From: Phycisphaerae bacterium
GTDB taxonomy: Bacteria; Planctomycetota; Phycisphaerae; Sedimentisphaerales; Anaerobacaceae
Length of the DNA: 64,000 nucleotides
Reading direction: 5' to 3'
Assembly: GCA_030604525.1 (NCBI GenBank)
Contig: JAUVVQ010000003.1
Location: forward strand, 29,110-93,109
The notes beneath the pieces were generated by a model. It did no database searches and was not told the DNA's origin. It saw nothing but the letters and a program-made list of their open reading frames with translations. Shown piece by piece: positions 1 through 9,097 of this stretch. The position numbers and the translations under genes were made by a program. The first letter of the stretch is position 1. Each line of letters opens with the position of its first letter.

Positions 1-1
1 G

Positions 2-790
2 ATATCAAAGTCCAAAAATACAGTTGCGACGCCGAGGGACAAGGTAAAGGTTCTTGCTCCGATACCCCGTCCCGGGAAGCTGCTGGCGCTTGCGGGAAAT
101 TATACAGAGCATATCGAGGAGGCAAGTTTAAAGAAGGGATTTAAATTAGGTCTGACCGCTTCGAGCAAACAGGAGACGGTGCCGAGGCCATTTTTGAAAC
201 CGGCGACGACGGTGACAGGTCCGGGTGATACGATACCCTGGCCTGCTTACAGCGAACAGGTTGATTACGAGATTGAGCTTGCGGTGGTGATTGGTAAAGC
301 TACCAGATGTGTGAAGCCGGAGGAGGCGATGGAATACGTTGGTGGCTTTACGATATTAAATGATGTTTCAGCACGGAGTGTTACTTTTTCGCAGGGTCGC
401 AAGGCCCGGCCGTGGGATGAATTTTACGATTGGCTTAATGGAAAATGGGCGGACGGGTTTTGTCCGATGGGTCCCTGGCTTTTAACAACAGACGAGGTAA
501 AGGAGGTGCAGAATCTTGAGATGGAGCTGAGCGTAAACGGTCGGGTCCGACAAAAGGCGAACACGTCACAGATGATATTCCCGGTAGCAGATGTGGTTTC
601 TTTTTTAAGCTACATTATGACGCTTGAGGCAGGAGACGTTATCGCAACGGGAACTCCAGGGGGCGTGGCTGCTGTTTCCGGGGACTTTCTCAAAGAAGGT
701 GACTTAATCGAATGCAGGATTGAGAAACTGGGGACTTTGCGCAACCCTCTTGGAGCGCAACCGCAACAGTTTTATAAACCACTGGGATGA
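2..790 (+). CDS. Fumarylacetoacetate hydrolase (FAH) family protein, 5' end outside window
   Basis: The reading frame is open from base 2, so the gene starts upstream of the window; the GTG at 179 is internal. The 262 visible residues begin with the conserved FAH-family stretch APIPRPGKLLALAGNY. The metal-binding acidic residues are visible in DYEIELAVVIG (two Glu) and NDVSARS (Asp), and the C-terminal GTPGGV loop is present. Members are Mg/Mn-dependent hydrolases, decarboxylases or lyases acting on 2-oxo-acid or acylpyruvate-type substrates in aromatic or sugar-acid breakdown. The specific substrate cannot be read from the sequence. The family call is firm and the exact reaction is unknown. 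Confidence 0.9.
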   Translation: MSKSKNTVATPRDKVKVLAPIPRPGKLLALAGNYTEHIEEASLKKGFKLGLTASSKQETVPRPFLKPATTVTGPGDTIPWPAYSEQVDYEIELAVVIGKATRCVKPEEAMEYVGGFTILNDVSARSVTFSQGRKARPWDEFYDWLNGKWADGFCPMGPWLLTTDEVKEVQNLEMELSVNGRVRQKANTSQMIFPVADVVSFLSYIMTLEAGDVIATGTPGGVAAVSGDFLKEGDLIECRIEKLGTLRNPLGAQPQQFYKPLG

Positions 791-888
791 GGAACGTGTA
801 AAGCTGAAAATTTACAAAAGGTTTTTATGTCGAAATCATAAAAGGCCCCGCCTGGCTAAAGCCCTTCAAACGGGTTATTCTGGTGCTT

Positions 889-1092
889 TTAAGCGGAGGT
901 TACATTCGTGGCACATGGTCCTTTTTTGCCTTCCTTTACTTCGTACTGAACTTTCTCTCCCTCATTGAGTTTTGCAAACCCATCCATCTGAATTTCGGAA
1001 TAGTGAACAAACAAATCTTCGCTTCCATCATCAGGGACGATGAAACCGTAACCTTTTTTGTCACTAAACCATTTTACTGTACCTGTACTCAC
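889..1092 (-). CDS. Cold-shock domain protein (CspA-like)
   Basis: This is a 67-residue single cold-shock domain, the normal length for the family. RNP1-like KGYGFI and RNP2-like DLFVHYS are both present after the opening TGTVKWF. It probably binds single-stranded RNA/DNA as an RNA chaperone in the cytoplasm. The start chosen is GTG at 1092, because AAGGAG sits six bases upstream; a longer frame to 1143 adds residues with no family similarity. It is transcribed towards the FAH gene and divergently from the next gene. It lies alone with no operon partner. Confidence 0.93.
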   Translation of the reverse strand: MSTGTVKWFSDKKGYGFIVPDDGSEDLFVHYSEIQMDGFAKLNEGEKVQYEVKEGKKGPCATNVTSA

Positions 1093-1312
1093 AATTTGCT
1101 CCTTCGGCTTTAAACAAGCCGCGATAAAACCGCTTTCTCTCAATCGCTAAAGAGAATATTCCTGAGAGACGAAAGAATATACTCCACAACTCATCTTATA
1201 CTTTACCAAACACTCGCTGGCTTGTCCAGTTAAAATATATTAAAAATCGGCCAGAAAAAGCGGGGGCAATTCCGTCTTGTATAGGGTAGAATATTCTTAG
1301 CAAAATCGAAGC

Positions 1313-1341
1313 TTGCAGGAAAAGATGTTTTGTTTATAATA
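1313..1341 (+). promoter_or_regulatory. Sigma-70-type promoter of the EF-Tu-domain gene
   Basis: TTGCAG (1313-1318) and a perfect TATAAT (1336-1341) are separated by 17 bases, about 57 bases before the ATG at 1398. It is the clearest signal in the 305-base divergent spacer between the cold-shock gene and this gene; the rest of the spacer is AT-rich leader with nothing else recognised. Confidence 0.6.
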
Positions 1342-1397
1342 TCAGCAAGTGTAAGTTTAATTTAGAAGGAGCGGTTACAATATAAGGAGATGTCAAG

Positions 1398-1652
1398 ATG
1401 GCAGAGCAAGAAATCGGGACGGTATCGGATTTTTTTGCCCATCCGGTAGTGGCGGCAATCGAGCTTACAGGGACGTTAAAAACAGGGGATACGATTCACA
1501 TCAAGGGGCATACAACCGACCTTGAGATGGCAGTGGAGTCAATGCAGATTGATAACGCGCCAGTCGAGGAGGCCACGGCAGGCGACTCAATCGGCATCAA
1601 AGTCCCCGAGCGTGTCAGAAACGGAGATACCATTTATAAGGTTACCGAGTAA
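1398..1652 (+). CDS. Small translation elongation factor-like protein (EF-Tu domain II-like barrel)
   Basis: The 84-residue protein consists almost entirely of a translation-factor domain II-type beta barrel (AAIELTGTLKTGDTIHIKG, then KVPERVRNGDTIYKV). It has no GTPase domain, so it cannot be an elongation factor itself. Free-standing proteins of this kind are annotated as elongation factor-like; their role is not established. An AAGGAG ribosome site nine bases before the ATG supports the start, and a good promoter lies upstream. It is monocistronic, since the next gene (rpoD) is convergent. Confidence 0.85.
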   Translation: MAEQEIGTVSDFFAHPVVAAIELTGTLKTGDTIHIKGHTTDLEMAVESMQIDNAPVEEATAGDSIGIKVPERVRNGDTIYKVTE

Positions 1653-1819
1653 GCCCTCCGAAGTTGCGATGACAAAAGCGGTTTTTTAATCCTGCAAATT
1701 TTTATTGCTGCCGGGAACAGGGGCAAAAAGGTTTTAGCTATTTTCAAGCCGAGTGTCTTTGCTCATAAACGGCTTAGAAGATTATCAGAAGCCGAACACA
1801 CCTTTAAAGAACGGGGTCA

Positions 1820-3541
1820 TCAGGCAGATTTGTTGTCGATGAATCCTTCGAGTTTTCTTGAGCGGATAGGGTGCTGTAGTTTGTTGATGGCTTTCGCTTC
1901 GACCTGTCGGACACGTTCGCGTGTAACTTTGAAGATTCTTCCGACTTCTTCGAGCGTATAGGTGTATCCATCTCCGATGCCGAAACGGAGCTTGATAATT
2001 TCGCGTTCTCGGTAGGAAAGTGTCTTCAAAACTATATTGATTCGTTCCTTTAACATTGCCTGCGTAGCAGTGGACACGGGCGATTCGACCTCGTTGTCTT
2101 CGATGAAGTCACCAAAATAGCTGTCTTCGCCCTCACCGATTGGCCTGTCGAGACTTATCGGATGCTTTGAGATTTTCAAGACCCTTCTTGTTTCCTGTAT
2201 AGACATAGCGGCTTCCGTTGCGATTTCCCTTGTGGTGGGTTCTCTACCAAACTGCTGGAGGAGTTTTTTCGTAGCGGTTCTGATTCTGCTCATTGTCTCA
2301 ATCATATGTACAGGTATGCGAATGGTTCTTGCGTGGTCTGCGATGGCTCGTGTGATAGCCTGTCTTATCCACCAGGTAGCATAGGTGCTGAATTTGTATC
2401 CTCTTCTGTATTCGTATTTGTCAACTGCTCTCATTAGTCCAGTGTTGCCCTCCTGAATAATATCAAGGAAGCTAAGCCCCCTGTTTCGATACTTTTTAGC
2501 GATGGAAACGACCAGCCGAAGGTTTGCGTTGGAGAGCAACCGCTTGGTTTCTTCGTATTTTCCGAAGACCTGCTCGATTGCCCGGAGTCTCTTTTCAAGC
2601 TGGTCCGGCGTATCAAGGGACAATTCGAGCAGACCGGTTAATTCCTGTTTCATTGCTTCGATGTCATCTTCGGTGTAGAACTCATTCGGTTTCTGGTCGA
2701 TGACTTTTTCCAGGTGACGCATTTTCTTTAATATGCCGTGGAGTCTTTCCTTCATCGGCTGGATTTTGCTTGTTCTAAGACTCAACTCTTCAAGCAGGGT
2801 TGCGATTTTTCGTCTGTTTCTGCAGATACGTCTGAGCAAAGCTCTCTTTTGGGTTTTCTTTTTTGTCTGCCGGATTTTCCCGAACATTTTTCTGTTCATC
2901 TCAAGCAGTCGGTTCACGGTTGTTATATTGCTCGGCATCCGTTTTTTTATAATGCTTCTTACCAGATTTTCTGCATTGCTTATTTTCATAGTTCTGTCAA
3001 AGGAAATCGTTCCTTCGTGCACTCTCTGCATAATATCGACGGCGTTGGAAGCACAATAATCTGACTGGAGCATTTTCCTTCTGAAGCTCATTCTGGCAAG
3101 CTCGATTTTTCTTGCCAGCGTGATTTCCTCCTCTCTGCTGAGCAGCGGGATCTCTCCCATTTGGGTAAGATACATCCTTATAGGGTCATCGATTCTGCCT
3201 GAGACACTCTCTCCCTTGAGCTTTTTTTCCAGCAATTTATCTTCATCGAGCTGTTCCTGGTCTTCGTCAGCTTCGAAATCTTCTTCATCTTCTACTTCAG
3301 CTTCGTCGAGAAGCTTAATCCCCATTTCATCAAATTTTGCCAGAAGCTTGTCCAGGCGAACGGGGGAAACGAGGCCTTCCGGGAGTTCCTCGTTCATTTC
3401 CTCATAGGTGATGTATTTTCTTCGCTTACCCTTTTGGATGAGAGCTTTTATCTGCTCTTCCGCCTGCTTAATGTCTTCATCCGTATTAGCGGTATTATTT
3501 GTTTTATTTATTTTTTTAGTTTTTACTTTTCCTTTTGTCAT
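1820..3541 (-). CDS. rpoD: Primary RNA polymerase sigma factor (sigma-70, RpoD)
   Basis: This 573-residue housekeeping sigma factor directs RNA polymerase to promoters. From the N-terminus it shows region 1.1 (about 20-80), an acidic linker, region 1.2 ([18 protein letters not shown], about 117-135), a basic coiled-coil-rich non-conserved region (about 160-340), region 2 ([14 protein letters not shown] to [14 protein letters not shown]), region 3, and region 4 with the helix-turn-helix [20 protein letters not shown]. All parts needed for -10 and -35 recognition are present, consistent with the TTGACA/TATAAT-like promoters seen in this window. It lies 92 bases downstream of dnaG and is probably co-transcribed, as in the macromolecular-synthesis operon, though rpsU is absent here. 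Confidence 0.98.
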   Translation of the reverse strand: MTKGKVKTKKINKTNNTANTDEDIKQAEEQIKALIQKGKRRKYITYEEMNEELPEGLVSPVRLDKLLAKFDEMGIKLLDEAEVEDEEDFEADEDQEQLDEDKLLEKKLKGESVSGRIDDPIRMYLTQMGEIPLLSREEEITLARKIELARMSFRRKMLQSDYCASNAVDIMQRVHEGTISFDRTMKISNAENLVRSIIKKRMPSNITTVNRLLEMNRKMFGKIRQTKKKTQKRALLRRICRNRRKIATLLEELSLRTSKIQPMKERLHGILKKMRHLEKVIDQKPNEFYTEDDIEAMKQELTGLLELSLDTPDQLEKRLRAIEQVFGKYEETKRLLSNANLRLVVSIAKKYRNRGLSFLDIIQEGNTGLMRAVDKYEYRRGYKFSTYATWWIRQAITRAIADHARTIRIPVHMIETMSRIRTATKKLLQQFGREPTTREIATEAAMSIQETRRVLKISKHPISLDRPIGEGEDSYFGDFIEDNEVESPVSTATQAMLKERINIVLKTLSYREREIIKLRFGIGDGYTYTLEEVGRIFKVTRERVRQVEAKAINKLQHPIRSRKLEGFIDNKSA

Positions 3542-3633
3542 AAAGTTCTTTTACCAAAGAAAAACATCATACTCATCGATTCATTATATCGTTTCCGCTA
3601 CTATAATTACACCAGAGAAGGCAAGTTTGTTCG

Positions 3634-5421
3634 CTAAGACATACCAATAATGTGTCGGTTACCTTTGCCGGCGTTTTCAGCAATTTTCCTAAATTTTTTA
3701 TCCTTATCTTTTATGCCTTCTATTTTTCTTTTTTCCTTTTGCCGCAGGAGCAATTCAACGGCCTTATTCAGCCGGAGTTCGAAATTCCCTTTCTCGGCCC
3801 CTTCCTGAGCCAGTTCTGTAATGTAACCGGCCAATTCGACGGATTCGGTGCGTGATAAAAGCTGGTTGAGCAGCGTCCGAGGTTCAGATTTTAGTGCCTC
3901 AAGGAGGAGTTCGGCGATTTGTTTTAACACCGGCTCATCAAAAAGCTCAATGGTGATTTCCTCTTTTGCGTTTTTGTACAATTCCGGTTCATTTATCAAT
4001 ACTTCCAGTATTTCCCGTTGAGCTTCATTCAGGAGTCCCTGGGTGATATCGAGTTTTGCGACCTTTCGGTTTTCCATATATATTGCGGCGGTTCTTCGAA
4101 CAGTATTCATTCTCTTATTGATTTCGTTTCTTATTTCTTTTCTGCTGAGTCCGAGCAGAGTTGCGAGTCGATTTACAAGCAGCCCCTGTTCCATTACCTT
4201 CCGTCGTGAAGAATTTATACCGGCAGCAAGACTCTGAAGGAATTCGTCAAGCGCCTTTTTTCTGCCCGCAAAGGTCTGGTCGGCATCGAATTTCTTTTCT
4301 AATCTATTCCACTTATATTCAAAGACATCAACGGCATCTGTGAGCAGTTTTTCAAATTTTTCTTTACCGGCGGTTAAAAGATATTCGCAGGGGTCTTTTC
4401 CTTCAGGAACAAAAGCGACTTTGATATCCAGATGCTGTGACAGACAAACTTCGATCGCTCTGTTTGCAGCTTCGATACCGGCGGTGTCACCGTCGAAAAG
4501 CAGGATGACTTTTTTTGCGTATCGTCGAATGATAAATCCGTGACCGGCGGTAAAACTTGTCCCCAGCGTTGCAACAACGTTTTCGAAACCGTAAGCGTGT
4601 GCCATTATGCAGTCAGTGTAACCTTCGACAACAACGGCAGTTTCGTCTGATACGATTGCGGGCCTTGCCTGCTGCAGTCCGTATACGGATTTACTCTTAT
4701 CAAACAAAGCAGTGGCCGGAGAATTGATATATTTTGCCCCTTTTTCATCCAGTGTTCTACCGCCGAAAGCAATGACTCTGTCGGTAACATCGGCTATGGT
4801 AAACATAAGCCGATTTATGAATTTGTCACGGAATTGCCCATTTGAGCTTACAAGAAGTCCTGCCTGCTGAAGGAGCTTTAGAGGTATATTTTTTTCTTTT
4901 GCGTTTTTGATTAAATCATCGCCGGTATCCAGAGCCAGGCCGAGCTTCCATTTTTTTATACTCTCAGCCGGTATCTTTCTTTCCTCAAGGTATTTTAAAG
5001 TTTCTTTGCCTTTTTTGGTATTATAAAGATTATGCAGGAAAATCCCTGCCGCCCAGTCATTCACTTTCGCTAATCGGTTCGGGTCGAGCTGTTCCGTGCC
5101 GTCGGTGCGTGTTTTGTTGCCGGCTGATTCTATTTTTATACCAGCCCGCTCTGCCAGCCGCTGGACTGCCTGGGGAAACGTAAGATCCTCCCGCATTTGA
5201 ACAAATTTGAATACATCTCCGCCGGCGCCACAGGCAAAACATTTGAAAATCTGCTTGGCGGGATTAACGTTCAAGCTCGGCTTGTGGTCCTCGTGGAAGG
5301 GACAAAGTCCGACCATTTCTTTGCCCTTTCTGTTGAGATTAACGTGCTCGCTAACCAGGTCAACAATGTCGTTGGCCTGTTGGACCCTCTCTATTACTAT
5401 GTTATCAAACCTTATGGCCAT
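3634..5421 (-). CDS. dnaG: DNA primase DnaG
   Basis: This is a 595-residue replication primase that makes RNA primers at the fork. The N-terminal CHC2 zinc finger is intact (CPFHEDHKPS, then CFACGAGGD, about residues 41-70). The catalytic TOPRIM core has the Glu motif VVVEGYTD and the LLFDGDTAG acidic motif at about 260-320. The C-terminal part (about 430-595) is the helicase-interacting type of region and is poorly conserved. The length is normal for the family. It is the first gene of an operon with rpoD, with a strong promoter about 110-140 bases upstream. Confidence 0.98.
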   Translation of the reverse strand: MAIRFDNIVIERVQQANDIVDLVSEHVNLNRKGKEMVGLCPFHEDHKPSLNVNPAKQIFKCFACGAGGDVFKFVQMREDLTFPQAVQRLAERAGIKIESAGNKTRTDGTEQLDPNRLAKVNDWAAGIFLHNLYNTKKGKETLKYLEERKIPAESIKKWKLGLALDTGDDLIKNAKEKNIPLKLLQQAGLLVSSNGQFRDKFINRLMFTIADVTDRVIAFGGRTLDEKGAKYINSPATALFDKSKSVYGLQQARPAIVSDETAVVVEGYTDCIMAHAYGFENVVATLGTSFTAGHGFIIRRYAKKVILLFDGDTAGIEAANRAIEVCLSQHLDIKVAFVPEGKDPCEYLLTAGKEKFEKLLTDAVDVFEYKWNRLEKKFDADQTFAGRKKALDEFLQSLAAGINSSRRKVMEQGLLVNRLATLLGLSRKEIRNEINKRMNTVRRTAAIYMENRKVAKLDITQGLLNEAQREILEVLINEPELYKNAKEEITIELFDEPVLKQIAELLLEALKSEPRTLLNQLLSRTESVELAGYITELAQEGAEKGNFELRLNKAVELLLRQKEKRKIEGIKDKDKKFRKIAENAGKGNRHIIGMS

Positions 5422-5535
5422 ATAAGTTTAATAGATTCCTGACAATACAGGGTTTAGTGATTAGCTTCAATTCAGTTCTTAGAATTTCCCCGCTTTGCTT
5501 TTTTTACCGTAGAAGGGGCAATATCTGACTACAAT

Positions 5536-5563
5536 AGTATAGACAATTTCCACAAAAAGTCAA
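5536..5563 (-). promoter_or_regulatory. Sigma-70-type promoter of dnaG-rpoD
   Basis: Read on the minus strand, TTGACT (5563-5558) and TATACT (5541-5536) are spaced by 16 bases. The ATG of dnaG is about 115 bases further on. It is the best promoter-like pair in front of the operon. Confidence 0.55.
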
Positions 5564-6433
5564 ATGGCAGGTAAAAACAGGGCTAAATGGCTCTAAAAGC
5601 CGTTTATCAGGTCTTTGGACACTTGGTCAGATAGGACTTAACGTTGGAGTGTTTTATTATCTGGTAAGAAAGATTTGTTTTTATCGGTTGTAGTTTGAAA
5701 ATCTAAATGCGAATTTGTGCAAGTAAATGCGAAAATTGTTCCTCTTTTGTATTTTATCTATTTTAACATTTTGGAAAATTTTGTAAAAAATCCCCAAAAA
5801 ATGAATTTTTTCTAAAAAAAACAGGATTTTTAAAGGGCTTATAAACGCCTGTTATATTGGTATTAAATTCCTTTTTTATTTACTGTTACTTGTCTGCCTT
5901 AACCCCAAAGGGTTTTCTTTATCGGGGAAATTGGGGTCGGTTGGGTTCGTTTTGGGTTTGTTTTTGAAGCGGTTATATACATAAATTCTCGTAAGCCCTT
6001 CTTTAATAAAAGGTTATATTCATTTCTGAGTTTGGCTTTGTTTTCGGCTGTCCAAAATCGCTGTTTTTTTTCGTAAGCCGTTGTTATAGAAAAGGTTAAG
6101 CTCATTTTGGGGTTTTGTAAATTGGGTTCGATTGGCTTTGTTTTGCATAAAAAGAGTTGATTTGTAGAGGACTCTCGACAAGTGTAGAGCAAGCTCGTCG
6201 CTCGTATCTCGTTGAACGAATTTAATATAATCGCGGATTACACTGATTTCTCCTTTGGTTCTCCTACGGCGAATCTTATTATCTTGTGCTTCGCTCCGAC
6301 GTGGGCTAAACGAGAAGAAGGGTTTGTTATAGCGGATATTCGATTTTGGGTGTTTAGTCCCCCTTCGGCTCGCCTGCGGTGAATCTTACTACTTTGCGCT
6401 TTGCTCGGGCGCAATGACATTCCGTAGGAAAGC
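5564..6433. other. Gene-free stretch with AT-rich sequence and decayed repeats
   Basis: No credible gene is visible. 5564-5920 is AT-rich with poly-A/T runs. 5926-6190 is a dispersed repeat listed separately. 6245-6475 contains two loosely similar blocks, each with a 'gcggtgaatcttactacttt'-like segment followed by 'agcggatattcga', which looks like an old tandem duplication. The short frames on the minus strand here fall entirely within repeats. Confidence 0.6.
5926..6190. repeat. Dispersed intergenic repeat, copy 1 (second copy at 53671-54015)
   Basis: About 265 bases match a second copy near 53.7-54.0 kb in the same orientation. Long blocks are nearly identical, for example 'taataaaaggttatattcat', 'cgctgttttttttcgtaagc' and 'cattttggggttttgtaaat'. 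Both copies end near 'gatttgtagag...ctc..acaagtgta'. On the minus strand both give Asn/Lys/Pro-rich frames (such as EPNLQNPKMSL), which are a by-product of the repeat. It sits between the dnaG operon and the carbohydrate cluster and carries no transposase. Confidence 0.85.
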
Positions 6434-6487
6434 AAAAACCCCCGAACGGTCCTCCTTCAGCGGATATTCGACCTTCGAGTTCGGGGG
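6434..6487 (-). terminator. Rho-independent terminator of the carbohydrate gene cluster
   Basis: On the minus strand CCCCCGAAC (6487-6479) pairs perfectly with GTTCGGGGG (6447-6439), followed by TTTTT. The 31-base loop holds an inner GGTC/GACC stem. It lies 75 bases after the stop of the last gene of the cluster. The flank GGGGGCTAA...GAAGCGG is shared with the purH terminator at 58521-58546. Confidence 0.65.
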
Positions 6488-6561
6488 CTAATTGAAGCGG
6501 AATAAAAAACACAGCCAAAAACAAAGCCAATTTGAAAGCCAGCATCTATGGTCGCTAAGAG

Positions 6562-7986
6562 TTAGTCCAAGGTTTTTATTTTTATATTTCGAAACCAAAC
6601 AGGGTCGCCGTGATACTGGAGACCAATATGTCCGGAGCGAGGCATATCCTTATAGGCCGTGTTGAATTTATTCTTCGAGCCATCAGGATTTTTGTGTGGT
6701 TCGGTCCATAGGTTCAGGTCCATATCAATAACCTGCCGGCCATTGAAAACCACGTAGATTTTATTGGCTTTGCAGGTGATAGTGTAACGGTTCCATTGCT
6801 GTGATTTCATCATATTCTCCTCTGGCGCCAGGCAGTCATAAATTGCACCACACATACCACGCGGGGTGCCGTCGGTGGAATCGTGGATTTGTACTTCAAT
6901 GCCTGTATGTAGCCAGTTTTCTATGCTGCCGGTTCGGACGAATATCCCGCTGTTTCCTCCTTTTATGGTTTTGAACTCCAGGTCGAGGACAAAGTCACCG
7001 TATTGCTGTTTTGTCCAGACATCGCTGCCAATGACTTCGAGAACATCATCTTTGACTTTCCAGCTTCCAGGTTCGAAGATGGCATTGGAGAGGTCTTTTT
7101 CGAGAAGGTTTTTCCAGCCGGAAGGTTTTAACTTTCCAGCAACGTCATTAAAGTATTCAATGCATTGGCGTATTTCCGGGATAGAGCTATCCCAGTTGTA
7201 TTCGTATTCAATGGAAAAGACGCCTTCGAAGCCCTGTCGGTGCAGCTCTTCAAGCATTGCTTTGACATTGCAGGTGCCGGTTCCCCAGGGGACATCGTGG
7301 CCTTCATCCATATCCTTAAAATGCAAACTGATGATACGACCCTGCAGTTTTTTCAGTGCCTCAAGTGGATTGACACCTGAGCGTACCCAGTGTCCTGTAT
7401 CAGCACAGGCACCGATTCTTTTGCTTCGACCTTTGCAGACCTTCAGGATGGTATCCGGATTCCAATAATGCGATGGTTTGGGGTGATTGTGAATTGCCAG
7501 ATTGATTTTGTATTCGCTGCACAACTTATCAATCATTTCGAAAGCTTCTTCCGGCGGCTCCGAGATGATAGTCTCAATTCCCATATCTTTGGCGAATTCG
7601 AAAACTTTACGACACTGTGCTTCGTTGTTTGAAAGACCTACAACACCATAATTAACCAGCTTTATTCCTGCGTCTTCGAGTTTTTGCTTTACCTGGTTTC
7701 GATACTCAATCGGCATATTGTGGTCGAAGTTTATGTTGGAATTTTCTTTGCTCAACTTTTGTCCCGGGTAAGCCTCTATCCAGTCCAGGCCGAGGGAGGC
7801 GGTTTTATCAATCGCCTCGTACAGAGTGTAATGACTAAAAGTCCAGGCCTGGATAGCCAGCCGCCAACCATCATAGACATCTGTGGCAGGGTGGCTTTCT
7901 ACAGGTAATCCCTGTGCTGCGAAAGCGGAACAGGGAATCACCATCATTAAGAGACTCGTTAGTATTGTTATTTTTACCTGGTTCAT
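6562..7986 (-). CDS. Exported isomerase-like TIM barrel fused to a DUF1080 (3-keto-glycoside hydrolase-type) domain
   Basis: A signal peptide (1-23, ending CSAFAAQG) leads into an AP-endonuclease-2/xylose-isomerase-like barrel (about 35-285), with metal-site candidates in EAYPGQKL, HNHPKPSHYW, CADTGHW, SLHFKDMDEGH and SIEYEY. This is followed by a DUF1080 concanavalin-like domain (about 290-474: IFEPGSWKVKDDVLEVIG, GNSGIFVRTG, IEVQIHDS). Known DUF1080 proteins hydrolyse 3-keto-disaccharides, and some isomerase-like barrels cleave 3-keto glycosides by elimination, so one exported protein may combine two cleavage or processing steps. It is the last gene of the minus-strand cluster. AAGGAG lies seven bases before the ATG. 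Confidence 0.88.
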   Translation of the reverse strand: MNQVKITILTSLLMMVIPCSAFAAQGLPVESHPATDVYDGWRLAIQAWTFSHYTLYEAIDKTASLGLDWIEAYPGQKLSKENSNINFDHNMPIEYRNQVKQKLEDAGIKLVNYGVVGLSNNEAQCRKVFEFAKDMGIETIISEPPEEAFEMIDKLCSEYKINLAIHNHPKPSHYWNPDTILKVCKGRSKRIGACADTGHWVRSGVNPLEALKKLQGRIISLHFKDMDEGHDVPWGTGTCNVKAMLEELHRQGFEGVFSIEYEYNWDSSIPEIRQCIEYFNDVAGKLKPSGWKNLLEKDLSNAIFEPGSWKVKDDVLEVIGSDVWTKQQYGDFVLDLEFKTIKGGNSGIFVRTGSIENWLHTGIEVQIHDSTDGTPRGMCGAIYDCLAPEENMMKSQQWNRYTITCKANKIYVVFNGRQVIDMDLNLWTEPHKNPDGSKNKFNTAYKDMPRSGHIGLQYHGDPVWFRNIKIKTLD

Positions 7987-8021
7987 TTTTTGACTCCTTT
8001 ATAGTGATAGCGTAAACGATT

Positions 8022-9089
8022 TTATAAATTGACGATACTTTCTGTTCGTACTGATTCATCGGCGGCAAGAACTATGCGTAAGCTGTTGACGGCATCATCG
8101 AGATGTTCAGTTAAGTCTAAATTCTCCCGTATCGCTTTGAGGAGGAATTTTTGTTCGCGGCTGCACAATTGCTGGTGGCCTGGTTCGTCACTCGTGTTGA
8201 TAATGGTATCTTTATTTTTAAATTTACCATCCGAATCCATTTGAGCATCGTGCATTAGAATGGCATTTGTTTTTGTGTGTATGTCTATGTTTGCCGAGTC
8301 AGATTTTGCTTCGACGATGCTGACCGAGCCTTTTGGTCCTATACAATCCTTAACGAAAAAAGCGGTTTCACTCATCATTGGCCCCCAGCCTGCCTCATAC
8401 CACCCTATGGAGCCATCGTCAAATATCACCTGAAGTTGGCCGTAGTTATACATATCATCACTGATTTCGTCACTCAAACGTGCACCTATGGCCTGGACGC
8501 GAACCGGCCTGGACCGTGTCATCTGGCACATTACATCGACGTAGTGGACGCCGCAATCGACGATTGGGGATGTTGAGAGCATGAGATTTTTATGAACCTG
8601 CCAATTTTCGGCGCAACTTTGCTGATTGAGATTCATTCTCATTACCAGCGGTTTACCGAGGGTTTGAGCAATTTCAATAAATTTCATCCAGGCCGGATGA
8701 TGTCTGAGGATATAACCAACAACGACCTTTTTATTTTTTTCCTTAGCAAGCTTTACAATTTGCTGGGCCTGTTCAACGGTTTGAGCGATTGGTTTTTCAA
8801 CAAAGACATGGAGGCCGGCATTGAGAGATTTGATTGCGTATTGAGCATGGGTGTCGCTGTACGAATTGATTGATACGGCCTGGGGCTTGGCAGCTTTCAG
8901 AGCGGTATCGAAGTTGTCAAATTCCGGAATGCCGCCGAGTTCTTCCGCGAGGCGGCTTCTTCTTGTTGGTGTCGGGGCCACAAGAGCAACAAGTTCGAAT
9001 CCATCTATTGTTCGATATGCCCTGGCGTGTGAGGAGCCCATATGGCCACAACCAACGACAACAACCTTGATTTTATCGTCTTGACTCAT
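8022..9089 (-). CDS. Gfo/Idh/MocA family oxidoreductase, cytoplasmic type
   Basis: The N-terminal Rossmann fold (IKVVVVGCGHMGSSHARAY) is followed by the family EKP motif (HVFVEKPIAQT, around residue 95) and the C-terminal substrate-binding domain with a conserved His region (CGVHYVDVM). These enzymes use NAD(P) to oxidise or reduce sugars, cyclitols or their derivatives. No signal peptide is present, unlike most oxidoreductases in this cluster, so it is likely cytosolic. The ATG at 9089 is preferred; a TTG at 9110 would overlap the upstream gene. It lies eight bases after the preceding gene and is probably in one transcript. Confidence 0.9.
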   Translation of the reverse strand: MSQDDKIKVVVVGCGHMGSSHARAYRTIDGFELVALVAPTPTRRSRLAEELGGIPEFDNFDTALKAAKPQAVSINSYSDTHAQYAIKSLNAGLHVFVEKPIAQTVEQAQQIVKLAKEKNKKVVVGYILRHHPAWMKFIEIAQTLGKPLVMRMNLNQQSCAENWQVHKNLMLSTSPIVDCGVHYVDVMCQMTRSRPVRVQAIGARLSDEISDDMYNYGQLQVIFDDGSIGWYEAGWGPMMSETAFFVKDCIGPKGSVSIVEAKSDSANIDIHTKTNAILMHDAQMDSDGKFKNKDTIINTSDEPGHQQLCSREQKFLLKAIRENLDLTEHLDDAVNSLRIVLAADESVRTESIVNL

Positions 9090-9097
9090 TTGTTTTT

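Noticed and set aside
5899..6192. 97-residue minus-strand frame rich in Asn, Lys, Thr and Pro
   Set aside because: It lies wholly inside the dispersed repeat, has no ribosome site, and similar sequence recurs in copy 2 in another length; treated as repeat by-product.
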